64,000 nucleotides of DNA from assembly GCF_900102685.1 (NCBI RefSeq), contig NZ_FMZA01000010.1, positions 62,001-126,000 on the forward strand. The letters run 5' to 3'. The position numbers and the translations under genes are program-made. Positions 17,532 through 27,091 of this stretch are shown piece after piece. The first letter of the stretch is position 1, and each line of letters starts with the position of its first letter. This stretch comes from Melghirimyces thermohalophilus. GTDB lineage: Bacteria; Bacillota; Bacilli; Thermoactinomycetales; DSM-45169. The notes beneath the pieces are model-generated. The model was not told the DNA's origin. It worked only from the letters and a program-made list of their open reading frames with translations, and made no database searches.

Positions 17532-19226
17532 ATGAGCAAGGAAACAACAATAGAAGATCTGCGCATTCGAAGTCATGTGATCAGTGAAGGGACGAGCCGT
17601 GTTCCCAACCGGGCGATGCTTCGAGCCGTCGGTTTTTCCGATCAGGATTTTCAAAAACCGATGGTAGGTGTAGCCAGCACCTGGAGCGAAGTCACCCCTT
17701 GCAATATCCACATCAATGAATTGGCGGAAAAAGCTAAAAAAGGAGCCCGTGAAGGTGGGGCAGCGCCACTCATCTTCAATACGATCACCGTTTCCGACGG
17801 AATCTCTATGGGCCACGAAGGCATGCGGTATTCCCTGCCTAGCCGGGAAATCATCGCTGACTCCATCGAAACCGTCGTCGGAGCGGAGCGGCTGGACGGA
17901 TATGTCGCTATCGGCGGATGTGACAAAAATATACCCGGCTGTATGATCGCCATCGGCCGAACTCAGGTGCCGGCAGTTTTTGTCTACGGGGGGACGATCC
18001 GTCCCGGCAACCTGGATGGAAAGGATATCGACCTGGTCTCCGCTTTTGAGGGAGTGGGGCAGCACAACAAGGGATTGATCGATGACGAATCCCTGCATCG
18101 GATCGAGTGTCACGCCTGCCCCGGGGCCGGATCCTGCGGCGGCATGTATACAGCGAACACCATGGCCTCGGCCATCGAAGCATTGGGGATGAGTCTGCCG
18201 GGCAGTTCCTCCCATCCGGCAGAATCGGCGGAGAAGCGGGAAGATTGTTACCGTGCAGGCGAAGCTGTGGTCAACCTTTTGGAGAAAGGGATATATCCCA
18301 AGGACATCATGACCAAGGAAGCCTTTGAGAACGCGATCACTGTGGTGATGGCTCTGGGCGGTTCCACCAACGCCATTCTCCATCTTTTGGCGATCGCCAA
18401 CACCCTTGATGTTGATCTGTCGATCCAGGATTTCGAGCGGATTCGGCAGCGAGTTCCCCATATTGCTGATATGAAACCTAGTGGTAAATACGTGATGCAG
18501 GACCTCTATAAAGTTGGCGGTGTCCCGGCTGTGATGAAATTGTTGCTGGAGGCGGGTCTGCTGCATGGTGACTGTTTAACGGTGACAGGAAAAACCTTGG
18601 CCGAAAACTTGGCGGAGGCGGATTCGCTGAAGGAAGGGCAGCAGGTGATTCGGCCCCTCGATAATCCGTTGCGCACGACGGGTCCCTTGGTGGTGCTGGA
18701 AGGAAATCTTGCTCCTGAAGGAGCGGTAGCCAAAGTGTCCGGCTTGAAAGTATCCCGCATGACAGGACCGGCCAAGGTGTTTGATACGGAACAGGATGCT
18801 GCTGACGCGATCCTCTCCGACCAAGTACAAGCAGGGGACGTGGTCGTGATCCGTTACGAAGGTCCCAAGGGTGGCCCCGGGATGCCGGAAATGCTGTCCA
18901 TCACCGGCATTCTCGTAGGAAAAGGCTTGGGGGAAAAGGTGGCCTTGATCACCGACGGACGTTTTTCCGGAGGTTCCCACGGCTTTGTGATTGGTCACGT
19001 GGCACCGGAAGCCCAGGTGGGGGGGCCGATTGCCCTGATACAGAACGGGGATCTGATCACGATCGACTCCACCACGCGGGAGCTGTCCGTCGATCTGACC
19101 GAGGAGGAACTGGAGCGCCGGCGGAAAGAATGGCAAGCCCCACCGCTTTCGTCTGCCCGGGGCGTGCTGAACAAATATGCGCGTCTGGTTTCCTCGGCTT
19201 CAAAAGGAGCCGTCACAGATTCATAA
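17532..19226 (+). CDS. ilvD: Dihydroxy-acid dehydratase
   Basis: 564 residues from the ATG behind AGGAGGGAAGC. It dehydrates 2,3-dihydroxy-isovalerate/methylvalerate to the keto acids of valine, leucine and isoleucine synthesis, using an Fe-S cluster and Mg. Cluster and active-site Cys lie in [11 protein letters not shown] and [17 protein letters not shown]-terminal motifs [11 protein letters not shown] and [15 protein letters not shown] are intact. It is separated from ilvB by a new promoter and leader, so it can be transcribed apart from ilvBNC-leuAB. Confidence 0.97.
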   Translation: MSKETTIEDLRIRSHVISEGTSRVPNRAMLRAVGFSDQDFQKPMVGVASTWSEVTPCNIHINELAEKAKKGAREGGAAPLIFNTITVSDGISMGHEGMRYSLPSREIIADSIETVVGAERLDGYVAIGGCDKNIPGCMIAIGRTQVPAVFVYGGTIRPGNLDGKDIDLVSAFEGVGQHNKGLIDDESLHRIECHACPGAGSCGGMYTANTMASAIEALGMSLPGSSSHPAESAEKREDCYRAGEAVVNLLEKGIYPKDIMTKEAFENAITVVMALGGSTNAILHLLAIANTLDVDLSIQDFERIRQRVPHIADMKPSGKYVMQDLYKVGGVPAVMKLLLEAGLLHGDCLTVTGKTLAENLAEADSLKEGQQVIRPLDNPLRTTGPLVVLEGNLAPEGAVAKVSGLKVSRMTGPAKVFDTEQDAADAILSDQVQAGDVVVIRYEGPKGGPGMPEMLSITGILVGKGLGEKVALITDGRFSGGSHGFVIGHVAPEAQVGGPIALIQNGDLITIDSTTRELSVDLTEEELERRRKEWQAPPLSSARGVLNKYARLVSSASKGAVTDS

Positions 19227-19245
19227 TTTATTAACAAAAAATCCG

Positions 19246-19275
19246 TTGACAATTAAAACGGACCCTGACTATAAT
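19246..19275 (+). promoter_or_regulatory. ilvBNC-leuAB promoter
   Basis: TTGACA (19246-19251), 18 bp, TATAAT (19270-19275). Transcription from near 19282 enters about 590 nt of leader before ilvB. Confidence 0.85.
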
Positions 19276-19323
19276 AGCACCTAAATAATTAAACAATTTC
19301 ACAAATACGGACAAAATGAGTCC

Positions 19324-19493
19324 GTGAACGTGTAGGAGGATGCCTAGGGTTCCGCCCGATGCGGGGACTGTGACCGAGCGGCATCAACACCCCGAGTGCG
19401 GTGTACACCGTGAGGATAAAAGCCTCTGCGGCAGGTCCTACCCGGTTCGATCAACCGTTCGGAACGGGTTAGGATGCCCAGAGGCTTTGTTTT
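19324..19493 (+). promoter_or_regulatory. ykkC-family riboswitch (probably ppGpp, subtype 2a) with terminator
   Basis: Conserved ykkC elements occur in order: CCTAGGGTTCCG (19343-19354), GACCGAGCGGCA (19372-19383) and GAGGATAAAAGCCTC (19412-19426). They are enclosed by P1 GTAGGA (19332-19337)/TCCTAC (19436-19441). The terminator AAAGCCTCTG (19419-19428)/CAGAGGCTTT (19479-19488), followed by GTTTTATC, takes up the P1 3' strand: TCCTA pairs with TAGGA at 19470-19474. Ligand binding would therefore block termination, an ON switch. Subtype 2a senses ppGpp and is known upstream of branched-chain amino acid genes. PRPP (2b) or guanidine cannot be excluded by eye. Confidence 0.8.
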
Positions 19494-19494
19494 A

Positions 19495-19850
19495 TCTATC
19501 ACAAGGAATTTGTTACAAAAAATTGCATAAGTTGGGACAAAAGCTGAGAAGAGGCCATATGTCACCACCTCCCGTGTCACAGAGAGTTCCGCCAGGCTGA
19601 GACCGGAACCACGGTGTGGAGACAATCTCACCTCGGAGCTGCGCGTCGAAAGGTTCCCCCAGTAGATCGCGTCCGGTTGGTCACCGTTATCCGACAGGGT
19701 GTGCTTAAAATCGAGCACACCCGCTGAGGCCGTCTGCCGTGAGGCGGCGGCGAGCATTGGGTGGTACCGCGAACCTTTCGCCCCAATCAAACCATGACCG
19801 TGAACTGTGGCCGTGTCAGGAATTGGTTGGAAGCGAAAGGTTTATTCTTT
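19495..19850 (+). promoter_or_regulatory. T-box riboswitch of ilvBNC-leuAB (leucine)
   Basis: T-box motif TGGGTGGTACCGCG at 19758-19771. Stem I carries CACAGAGAGTTCC (19578-19590). The probable specifier is CTC (Leu) at 19627-19629, by analogy with the Bacillus ilv-leu operon. The terminator stem is AACCTTTCGC (19772-19781)/GCGAAAGGTT (19833-19842), then TATTCTTT. It is the second attenuator in the same leader. Confidence 0.9.
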
Positions 19851-19873
19851 ATCAGAAGGAGGGTGCAAAAAGG

Positions 19874-21613
19874 ATGGCCCAACGGTTGACGATGCCAGTT
19901 GAAGAACAGAAACCTACCAATCAGCCGCAGCAGGAATTTACCGGATCGGAGATTTTACTTCGATGTTTGATCGAGGAAGGGGTCGAGGTCGTCTTCGGTT
20001 ACCCAGGTGGGGCCGTGCTTCCCATCTACGACTCCCTTTACCAGGGAGCCTTAAAGCATCTGTTAGCCCGTCATGAACAGGGGGCCGTCCATGCCGCTGA
20101 CGGTTACGCCCGCGCCACGGGCAAGCCGGGGGTAGTGATCGCCACCTCAGGACCGGGAGCTACCAATCTGGTGACGGGTATGGCGACAGCGCAGATGGAT
20201 TCCATCCCGCTGGTATGCATTACCGGGAATGTGGCCCAGAACCTGATCGGCACCGACGCTTTTCAGGAGGCGGACATCACCGGTATCACCATGCCCATCA
20301 CCAAGCACAGTTACCTGGTTACCGATGTGAAAGAGCTGCCTCGGGTGGTGAAGGAGGCATTTCACATTGCCTCCAGCGGACGCCCCGGCCCCGTGCTGAT
20401 CGACATTCCCAAGGATGTTTCCAATGCTCGTTCGACTTACCGTTACCCGGAACAGGTTCATATCCGCGGTTACCAACCGAAGACGGATCCCCATCCCTTG
20501 CAGATCACCCGTTTGCATCAGGCGATTGCCGAAGCGAAAAAACCGTTGATCCTGGCGGGAGGGGGAGTGGTCACCGCCGGTGCCGAACAGGAATTGATCG
20601 CCTTTGCGGAAAAGATCAACGCCCCGGTGACCACCACCCTGATGGGCTTAGGCGGTTTCCCCGGACAGCATGCCCACTGGGTGGGGATGCCAGGAATGCA
20701 CGGCACCTACGCTGCCAATCACGCGCTTTTGGAATGTGATCTTTTGATCGGGATCGGGGTCCGGTTTGATGACCGGGTGACGATGGGTCGGCTCGATAAA
20801 TTTGCCACCGGCGCGAAAATCGTTCATATCGACATCGACCCGGCGGAGATCGGCAAGAACGTGGACACTTACATTCCCATTGTCGGTGATGTGAAAAAGT
20901 CTTTGGAGGAGGCTGTGAAAGAGGTGCCCCGGGCCCGTTCTGATGCCTGGATGGGACAGGTGCAGCAATGGTACCGGGAAAAGCCCCTCACCTTTAAGGA
21001 TTCCGAGGAGATGTTGAAGCCGCAATGGGTGATCCGTCATCTTTATGAAACCACCGGAGGAGATGCGGTGGTAACCACAGACGTCGGTCAGCATCAGATG
21101 TGGGTGGCTCAATATTTCCCCTTCGCCCGTCCCCGTTCGTTTATCACGTCCGGCGGTCTCGGCACGATGGGTTTCGGCTTCCCTGCTGCCGTCGGGGCTC
21201 AGCTGGCTAAACCGGAGGCGACGGTAATCAGTGTCACCGGGGATGGCGGCTTCCAGATGACCAACCAGGAGTTGGCTGTAGTGGCTCTGACCAATATCCC
21301 TGTTAAGGTGGCCGTTATCAACAACCGTTGTCTGGGGATGGTGCGGCAGTGGCAAGAGGTGTTCCACAGTAAGCGGTACAGCGAAGTGGATCTAGCGGAC
21401 AGTCCCGACTTCGTCAAGCTGGCGGAGGCTTACGGGGTGAAAGCTTGGCGGGCGACCAACAAGGAAGAGGCCAAAGAGGCTTGGAAAGAAGCGCTGGCCC
21501 ACCCAGGACCAGCAGTGGTCGATTTCCAGGTGGCATCGGAAGAGAATGTTTATCCGATGGTGGCACCAGGAAGCGGTCTCGACGAAATGATCATGGGGGA
21601 GGGGGACGAATGA
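19874..21613 (+). CDS. ilvB: Acetolactate synthase, large catalytic subunit
   Basis: 579 residues from the ATG behind GAAGGAGG. It condenses pyruvate with pyruvate or 2-ketobutyrate, using ThDP, FAD and Mg. The N-terminal ThDP-binding domain has [14 protein letters not shown] and the essential Glu in [10 protein letters not shown]. The central FAD-linked domain and the C-terminal motif [12 protein letters not shown]...NN for ThDP/Mg are intact. The stop codon overlaps the ilvN start (ATGA), giving coupled translation of the two subunits. Confidence 0.98.
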   Translation: MAQRLTMPVEEQKPTNQPQQEFTGSEILLRCLIEEGVEVVFGYPGGAVLPIYDSLYQGALKHLLARHEQGAVHAADGYARATGKPGVVIATSGPGATNLVTGMATAQMDSIPLVCITGNVAQNLIGTDAFQEADITGITMPITKHSYLVTDVKELPRVVKEAFHIASSGRPGPVLIDIPKDVSNARSTYRYPEQVHIRGYQPKTDPHPLQITRLHQAIAEAKKPLILAGGGVVTAGAEQELIAFAEKINAPVTTTLMGLGGFPGQHAHWVGMPGMHGTYAANHALLECDLLIGIGVRFDDRVTMGRLDKFATGAKIVHIDIDPAEIGKNVDTYIPIVGDVKKSLEEAVKEVPRARSDAWMGQVQQWYREKPLTFKDSEEMLKPQWVIRHLYETTGGDAVVTTDVGQHQMWVAQYFPFARPRSFITSGGLGTMGFGFPAAVGAQLAKPEATVISVTGDGGFQMTNQELAVVALTNIPVKVAVINNRCLGMVRQWQEVFHSKRYSEVDLADSPDFVKLAEAYGVKAWRATNKEEAKEAWKEALAHPGPAVVDFQVASEENVYPMVAPGSGLDEMIMGEGDE

Positions 21614-22116
21614 GGCACATCATTTCCGTACTGGTCAATGACCAACCCCGTGTGCTGGCCCGGGTTGCCAACCTCCTCGGCCGTCGCAACTTCAACATCG
21701 AGAGTATCAGCGTCGGCGAATCAGAGGAGCCAGGCCTGTCCCGAATGGTGATCGTCACCAGCGGAGACGAACGGACAATGGAACAGGTGCAGAAACAGCT
21801 TCACAAATTGATCGATGTGATCAAAGTGCAGGATTTAAACGAACATGCTGCGGTGGAACGGGAATTACTCCTGGTCACTGTGGGAGCCAGTTCAGGAACC
21901 CGAATGGAGATCAATGGCATTATCGAACCCTTTCGAGCTTCCGTGGTCGATGTCGGTCCCAACAGCCTGATGGTGCAAGCGACCGGAGAACGGTCCAAGT
22001 TGGATGCTTTGCTCGATCTCTTGCGGCCCTACGGGATCAAGGAAGTGGCCCGCACTGGCGTTACCGCTCTGCCTCGAGGAGCGACCAAGGGCGTAGCGGT
22101 ACACGTCGGCAACTAA
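21610..22116 (+). CDS. ilvN: Acetolactate synthase, small regulatory subunit
   Basis: 168 residues, starting on the ATG that overlaps the ilvB stop. The N-terminal ACT domain ([25 protein letters not shown]) binds valine for feedback control. The C-terminal domain ([15 protein letters not shown]) is present, as in the long IlvH form. It forms the holoenzyme with IlvB. Confidence 0.97.
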   Translation: MRHIISVLVNDQPRVLARVANLLGRRNFNIESISVGESEEPGLSRMVIVTSGDERTMEQVQKQLHKLIDVIKVQDLNEHAAVERELLLVTVGASSGTRMEINGIIEPFRASVVDVGPNSLMVQATGERSKLDALLDLLRPYGIKEVARTGVTALPRGATKGVAVHVGN

Positions 22117-22214
22117 ACAAAAGGGGATCCAACTCGGGATCTGACTATCGTCACACACAGAAACTTTATTTCGACAACGCTGAACATGACTAAAATTCGC
22201 AAGGGGGATGCTTT

Positions 22215-23219
22215 ATGGCCAAAGTGTATTACCAAGAGGATGCGAGCCTTCAAGCCCTACAAGGAAAAACCGTTGCCGTGGTGGGATATGGAAGCCAGGG
22301 ACACGCTCAGGCACAAAATTTGCGAGATAGCGGAGTTCGGGTAGTGATCGGACTTCGTCGCGGCCGTTCGTGGGAACAGGCGGAGCGAGACGGATTCGAA
22401 GTGAACACCGTCGATGAAGCGGTCAAACAGGCTGACGTGATCCAGCTCTTGATGCCGGATGAAGTGCAGGCTCGGGTGTATCAGGATCAGGTGGCTCCTT
22501 ATCTGAAACCGGGTTCCACCCTGATGTTCTCCCACGGGTTTAACATCCATTTCCAACAGATCCAACCGCCGAAGGATGTAGATGTGGTTATGGTGGCTCC
22601 CAAGGGGCCGGGTCATCTGGTTCGCAGGGTCTATGAAGAAGGCTTCGGTGTTCCCGCGCTGATCGCGGTGGAACAGGACAGCACAGGCAAGGCCAAGGAG
22701 ATTGGTCTGGCTTATGCGGAAGGTATCGGCGCCACCAAAGCGGGTGTGATCGAGACGACCTTTAAGGAGGAGACGGAGACGGATCTGTTTGGAGAACAGG
22801 CTGTCCTCTGCGGCGGGGTCAGCGAGCTGGTTAAAAAAGGGTTTGAAACCTTGACCGAAGCTGGATATCAACCGGAGATCGCCTACTTTGAATGTCTGCA
22901 CGAACTGAAACTGATCGTCGATCTGATGTACGAAGGCGGACTGTCCGGAATGCGTTATTCCATCAGTGACACGGCCGAGTACGGTGACTATGTGAGCGGT
23001 AAACGGGTCGTCGGTGATGCTTCTCGAGAGGCGATGAAAGAGGTGCTGAAAGAGATCCAAGATGGCACCTTCGCCAAAGCCTGGATCCGGGAAAACGAAG
23101 AAGGGCGCCCGCAGTTTAACCGCATGCGTGATGCGGATAAAAAACACAGCGTCGAGCAAGTAGGAGAAAAGTTGCGCAAGACGATGGCTTGGCTCAACAA
23201 AGCCCCGGTGAAAGGATAA
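22215..23219 (+). CDS. ilvC: Ketol-acid reductoisomerase (NADP+)
   Basis: 334 residues, class I length. Rossmann motif [16 protein letters not shown]-selecting loop [11 protein letters not shown], and the Mg/catalytic helices [15 protein letters not shown] and [16 protein letters not shown]. It isomerises and reduces acetolactate and acetohydroxybutyrate. Third gene of the operon, 98 bp after ilvN. Confidence 0.98.
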   Translation: MAKVYYQEDASLQALQGKTVAVVGYGSQGHAQAQNLRDSGVRVVIGLRRGRSWEQAERDGFEVNTVDEAVKQADVIQLLMPDEVQARVYQDQVAPYLKPGSTLMFSHGFNIHFQQIQPPKDVDVVMVAPKGPGHLVRRVYEEGFGVPALIAVEQDSTGKAKEIGLAYAEGIGATKAGVIETTFKEETETDLFGEQAVLCGGVSELVKKGFETLTEAGYQPEIAYFECLHELKLIVDLMYEGGLSGMRYSISDTAEYGDYVSGKRVVGDASREAMKEVLKEIQDGTFAKAWIRENEEGRPQFNRMRDADKKHSVEQVGEKLRKTMAWLNKAPVKG

Positions 23220-23243
23220 ATACGAAAAGAGGGAGGGTGCGGC

Positions 23244-24797
23244 ATGCGAAAGGTCCAATTTTTCGACACGACGTTGAGGGACGGGGAGCAATCCCCTGGA
23301 GTAAACCTGAGTGCTGAAGAAAAGGTGGCAATCGCCCTTCAACTGGAACGCTTGGGAATCCATGTGATCGAGGCCGGTTTTGCCGCTTCCTCCCCGGGGG
23401 ATCTGGATGCGGTACGCCGGGTGGGCGAGGCGGTGACCCATTCGACGGTAGTCAGCCTCGCCCGGGCGGTTCCGGGGGATATCGAAAAGGCGAGAGAAGC
23501 ACTGAAGAATGCAGCAAGCCCCGGAATTCACGTGTTTCTTGCCACCAGCCCGATCCATCGCAAATACAAATTGAACATGACGCGGGAAGAGGTGCTGGAA
23601 CAGGCCGAAGCGGCGGTTCGTCTGGCCCGAAAGTACTTTGACAGGGTGGAGTTCTCCATGGAGGACGGGGGACGGACTGAAAAAGAATTCTTGTGCCAGG
23701 TGGCGGAGCGGGTGATTCCCGCCGGCGCCGATGTACTCAATATCCCGGATACGGTCGGTTACCTCACCCCCGAGGAGTATGGAGATATCTTCCGTTACAT
23801 GAAACAGCATGTGACGGGGATTGAGAAAGTGAAGTTGTCCGCCCACTGCCACGACGATTTGGGGATGGCCGTCGCCAACAGCCTGGCGGCTATCGAAGCC
23901 GGGGTGGAACAGGTGGAAGGAACTATCAACGGCATTGGGGAACGGGCCGGTAACGCCGCTTTGGAAGAAGTGGCGATGGCCTTGGCCACCCGAGAAGATC
24001 ACTATCAGGTCTCTACCGGACTCAATCTGAAGGAGATCGCCAAAACCAGCCGGATGGTCAGCAAAATGACTGGGATGCTTGTCCCTGGCAATAAGGCCGT
24101 CGTTGGCGCCAACGCCTTTGCCCATGAATCCGGAATTCATCAGGACGGCATGTTGAAAAACAGTTCCACCTACGAAATCATGCAACCGGAGACGATCGGA
24201 CAGGAAGCGACCCGGTTGGTGCTGGGTAAACATTCGGGACGCCATGCTTTCCGGGATAAACTGAAAAGCATGGGCTACCAGCTTACCGACGAACAGACGG
24301 ATCAACTTTTCGGCCGCTTCAAGGAGCTGACAGACCGGAAAAAAGAGGTGGAAGACGAAGACATCGCCTCCTTGGTGGAAGAAAAATGGGCGGAGGAGAC
24401 GGAAATCTATCATCTGGAAACCGTGCAGCTTACCTATGGAAACCAGTCGGTGCCCACTGCTTTTATCCGGGTGTACGATGTCCGCAATCAGCAGTTCCTG
24501 GATGAGGCTGCCTGTGGCAACGGCTCCGTTGACGCCATCTTTCAGGCGATTGACCGAGTCACTGGTGAAAAGGCGAAACTGGTCGATTTCAAAATTGCCT
24601 CCGTCACCCACGGTACCGATGCTCTCGGGGAGGTTTATGTCAAACTGGAGCAGGATGGCGCCACCGTTCAGGGGCGGGGTGTCAGCACCGATATATTGGA
24701 AGCGAGCGCCCGCGCTTACATCCACGGGATCAATCGGATCGTGGCCCGGCGGGACGGTAGAGCGGCCCGCTCTGCAGAAGTCCCCGTCGGTTCCTGA
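23244..24797 (+). CDS. leuA: 2-isopropylmalate synthase
   Basis: 517 residues. First committed step to leucine: acetyl-CoA plus 2-ketoisovalerate. N-terminal TIM barrel with [12 protein letters not shown], the metal-binding [15 protein letters not shown] and [14 protein letters not shown]. The C-terminal LeuA dimer domain (about 395-517) is the leucine feedback site. Shine-Dalgarno GGGAGGGTG. It follows ilvC by 24 bp. Confidence 0.98.
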   Translation: MRKVQFFDTTLRDGEQSPGVNLSAEEKVAIALQLERLGIHVIEAGFAASSPGDLDAVRRVGEAVTHSTVVSLARAVPGDIEKAREALKNAASPGIHVFLATSPIHRKYKLNMTREEVLEQAEAAVRLARKYFDRVEFSMEDGGRTEKEFLCQVAERVIPAGADVLNIPDTVGYLTPEEYGDIFRYMKQHVTGIEKVKLSAHCHDDLGMAVANSLAAIEAGVEQVEGTINGIGERAGNAALEEVAMALATREDHYQVSTGLNLKEIAKTSRMVSKMTGMLVPGNKAVVGANAFAHESGIHQDGMLKNSSTYEIMQPETIGQEATRLVLGKHSGRHAFRDKLKSMGYQLTDEQTDQLFGRFKELTDRKKEVEDEDIASLVEEKWAEETEIYHLETVQLTYGNQSVPTAFIRVYDVRNQQFLDEAACGNGSVDAIFQAIDRVTGEKAKLVDFKIASVTHGTDALGEVYVKLEQDGATVQGRGVSTDILEASARAYIHGINRIVARRDGRAARSAEVPVGS

Positions 24798-24825
24798 ACC
24801 TGCGGGAAACGAAGGAGGGAGAGCG

Positions 24826-25944
24826 ATGACTAAACAACGACATGTTGCCGTCCTTCCCGGCGACGGGATCGGTCCGGAAATTGTGGAAGAGGGCGTCAAA
24901 GTGATGAAACAGGCCGGCGAACAGTTTGGCTATCACTTTCAGGTCGATTTTGGCCTGATCGGGGGCAGTGCCGTCGATCGGGTGCAAAATCCGCTTCCAA
25001 CGGAAACCCTCCAAATCTGCTGGGAGGCCGACGCTGTTTTGCTCGGAGCCGTGGGTGGCCCCGCATGGGATAAAAACCCGCCGGAGCTGCGGCCGGAAAA
25101 AGCGCTTTTACGTTTGCGCAAGGAGTTGGGGCTGTTTGCCAACCTGCGGCCGGCCAAACTCTTCTCCGGGCTGGAGCAGAGCTCCACGTTGAAGGCAGAG
25201 GTGCTGGAAGGGGTCGACCTTTTAGTCGTACGGGAGCTGACCGGCGGCATCTATTTCGGAGAAAAGCGTAGAGAGCAAACCGAACGCGGAGAAAAAGCGA
25301 CCGACACTCTGGTGTATCAGGATTACGAGGTGGAGCGAATCCTGCGGCGAGCCTTTGAATGGGCCCGAAATCGGCGGAAGAAGGTCACCTCCGTCGACAA
25401 AGCCAATGTCTTGGAGAGCTCCCGCCTTTGGAGGCAGGTAGCCGAACGGGTGGCCGGGGAGTATCCCGATGTGAAGTTGGACCACATGCTGGTGGACAAT
25501 TGCGCGATGCAGATCATTCACCGGCCGACTGACTTCGATGTGATTGTCACCGAGAACATGTTCGGGGACATCCTTAGTGACGAGGCGGCGATCCTGACCG
25601 GTTCTATCGGATTGCTCCCGTCGGCCAGCATTGGCGAAGGAAACCGCGGGCTGTACGAACCGGTTCACGGCTCCGCTCCAGGTATTGCCGGAGAGGGCGT
25701 TGCCAACCCCGTAGCCACCATCCTGTCCGTGGCGATGATGTTCCGACATTCTTTCGGTGATGAGCAGGCGGCACGGGCCATCGAAGCGGCGGTCACCTGC
25801 GTGTTGAATCAGGGCGCCCGCACCATGGATTTGGCTGCTCCCGGCGATCTGGCTCTGTCCACGGATCAATTTGGGGACCGGGTCATCGAAGAGTTAAAAC
25901 AACAGCAGCCGGATCCGCATATTCCGGTGGAAGCCATGATGTGA
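24826..25944 (+). CDS. leuB: 3-isopropylmalate dehydrogenase
   Basis: 372 residues from the ATG behind GAAGGAGGG. It oxidatively decarboxylates 3-isopropylmalate with NAD. Motifs: LPGDGIGPEI, RELTGGIYFG, DNCAMQI, VTENMFGDILSDEAA and PVHGSAPGIAG. Last gene before a strong terminator. leuC and leuD, normally next, are not in this window. Confidence 0.98.
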   Translation: MTKQRHVAVLPGDGIGPEIVEEGVKVMKQAGEQFGYHFQVDFGLIGGSAVDRVQNPLPTETLQICWEADAVLLGAVGGPAWDKNPPELRPEKALLRLRKELGLFANLRPAKLFSGLEQSSTLKAEVLEGVDLLVVRELTGGIYFGEKRREQTERGEKATDTLVYQDYEVERILRRAFEWARNRRKKVTSVDKANVLESSRLWRQVAERVAGEYPDVKLDHMLVDNCAMQIIHRPTDFDVIVTENMFGDILSDEAAILTGSIGLLPSASIGEGNRGLYEPVHGSAPGIAGEGVANPVATILSVAMMFRHSFGDEQAARAIEAAVTCVLNQGARTMDLAAPGDLALSTDQFGDRVIEELKQQQPDPHIPVEAMM

Positions 25945-25953
25945 TGAAAGTAA

Positions 25954-25994
25954 ACATCCTGCGGTATGGAGAACTCCGCCGCAGGATGTTTTTA
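25954..25994 (+). terminator. Terminator of ilvBNC-leuAB
   Basis: Perfect 11-bp stem ACATCCTGCGG/CCGCAGGATGT followed by TTTTT. Confidence 0.93.
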
Positions 25995-26041
25995 TGTCTG
26001 CACAAAAATACGCCTCGGGAAGGAGGCTCTGCAGAAGAACG

Positions 26042-26122
26042 TCAATGCTGTTGTATATATGTTGCGATCAATCCCACGATTAAAGCCACGTACAAAAATA
26101 GACTCCAACGCATGGGATTCAT
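26042..26122 (-). CDS. Small single-pass membrane peptide (26 aa)
   Basis: ATG at 26122 on the minus strand, eight bases after a perfect GGAGG. The product is MNPMRWSL... followed by one hydrophobic helix and ends TYIQQH. A TATAAT (minus strand, 26164-26159) lies about 35 bp upstream, though no clear -35 is seen. Function unknown. The evidence is the strong ribosome site and the membrane-like composition. Confidence 0.5.
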   Translation of the reverse strand: MNPMRWSLFLYVALIVGLIATYIQQH

Positions 26123-26286
26123 CCAGCGTACCTCCGTTCATCGTTGGTCTACATCTTCATTATACATCGAAATTCGCGTTTCATGATCTCCTTGGGAAAA
26201 AGTGATCTTATAGCATGTTTTTGGAATCCTTATCCCCTGTTTCGGTTATGATAAACCGGACCAATCGAAGGGAGGGTGATTATTCG

Positions 26287-26625
26287 GTGGAACAGCAAAT
26301 CGCGGAGCTGATCGCACGACTGGAGCAGTGGAACGGCCAAGAAGTGCAGATTGTCAAAGAGGAAGACGGCGATATCGATCTCACCCTGATGACCTTGAAC
26401 AAAACCTCACTGATCGAGCGGACACCGACGATGGATGGCTACGTTTCTCCCCTCTCTCTCCGAATGGAGGGGGAGGGTTCGGTGGTTCACGCGGACCATC
26501 AGCAGGAAGAGTTGCCTTCTGCCGCATTTGATATTCCGGTGGATCGTTTACATGATAACCATTTTGATGGAACCCGACTGATGCTGACGACAGACCGGGG
26601 AACCTATACGATATCCAAAAGATAA
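26287..26625 (+). CDS. Hypothetical protein (112 aa)
   Basis: Starts at GTG 26287, eight bases after GGAGGGTG; upstream in-frame ATGs lack a ribosome site. Acidic, soluble, no signal or membrane segment. It opens with a helical EQQIAELIARLEQW and ends in beta-like strands (RLMLTTDRGTYTISKR). I do not recognise the family. A weak stem-loop follows at 26632-26664. Confidence 0.65.
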   Translation: MEQQIAELIARLEQWNGQEVQIVKEEDGDIDLTLMTLNKTSLIERTPTMDGYVSPLSLRMEGEGSVVHADHQQEELPSAAFDIPVDRLHDNHFDGTRLMLTTDRGTYTISKR

Positions 26626-26662
26626 AAGAGAAAGGCGGCCGGAGATCGTTGCGGTCGCTTTT

Positions 26663-26698
26663 ATAAATAAAAAAAGAAAGCCGTCAGGAAGACGGCCT
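26663..26698 (-). terminator. Minus-strand terminator of the 48-aa membrane peptide gene
   Basis: GCCGTC/GACGGC stem with a five-base loop. On the minus strand it runs into TTTCTTTTTTT. The stop codon of the gene at 26684-26830 lies in the loop. Confidence 0.8.
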
Positions 26699-26830
26699 GG
26701 ATAAAAGCGTGCTTTCCTCCGTCTTGGATCCGGGGGAATGTTCACCTTGAACCATATATGCCCAGCCTAGACCCGACAGGATAATCAGGAGAAAAGACAG
26801 AGTAAGACCGATGATACAACTGCGGCTCAT
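26684..26830 (-). CDS. Small membrane protein (48 aa)
   Basis: ATG at 26830 on the minus strand after GAGGAGGGAG. The product starts MSRSCIIG, has one helix at about residues 6-27, and ends in a polar tail rich in Ser and Glu. It has its own terminator whose loop includes the stop codon. Function unknown. The ribosome site plus dedicated terminator make it a likely real gene. Confidence 0.65.
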   Translation of the reverse strand: MSRSCIIGLTLSFLLIILSGLGWAYMVQGEHSPGSKTEESTLLSRPSS

Positions 26831-27091
26831 GGGTCTCCCTCCTCTATGAACTCTGTCTCTCTATTATTTTACACTAATTGTTTTACTGTTTACACCATTT
26901 GTATTAAATCTCTGCTTGGTTCTTAACAAATAACAATTAATAAGGAAAGAACAGAATGAATGGGGTGGAATCGTGGTTCTCGGCTTGTCCTGTCTGTCGG
27001 AGGTCGATATACTGAAATCAGACTAGTGAAACCGCTTTATTTTCAGAAGGGTGATAATTTTTGTTTTCCGATGAAAGGTGGGAGCGAAGAG

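Noticed and set aside
19340-19600. 86-codon frame in the ilvB leader as a leader peptide
   Set aside because: Shine-Dalgarno abuts the ATG, no Leu/Ile/Val run, and the region is explained by riboswitch and T-box structure.
22257-24899. 880-codon minus-strand open frame over ilvC-leuA
   Set aside because: Antisense to two well-supported genes; composition is a mirror artefact.
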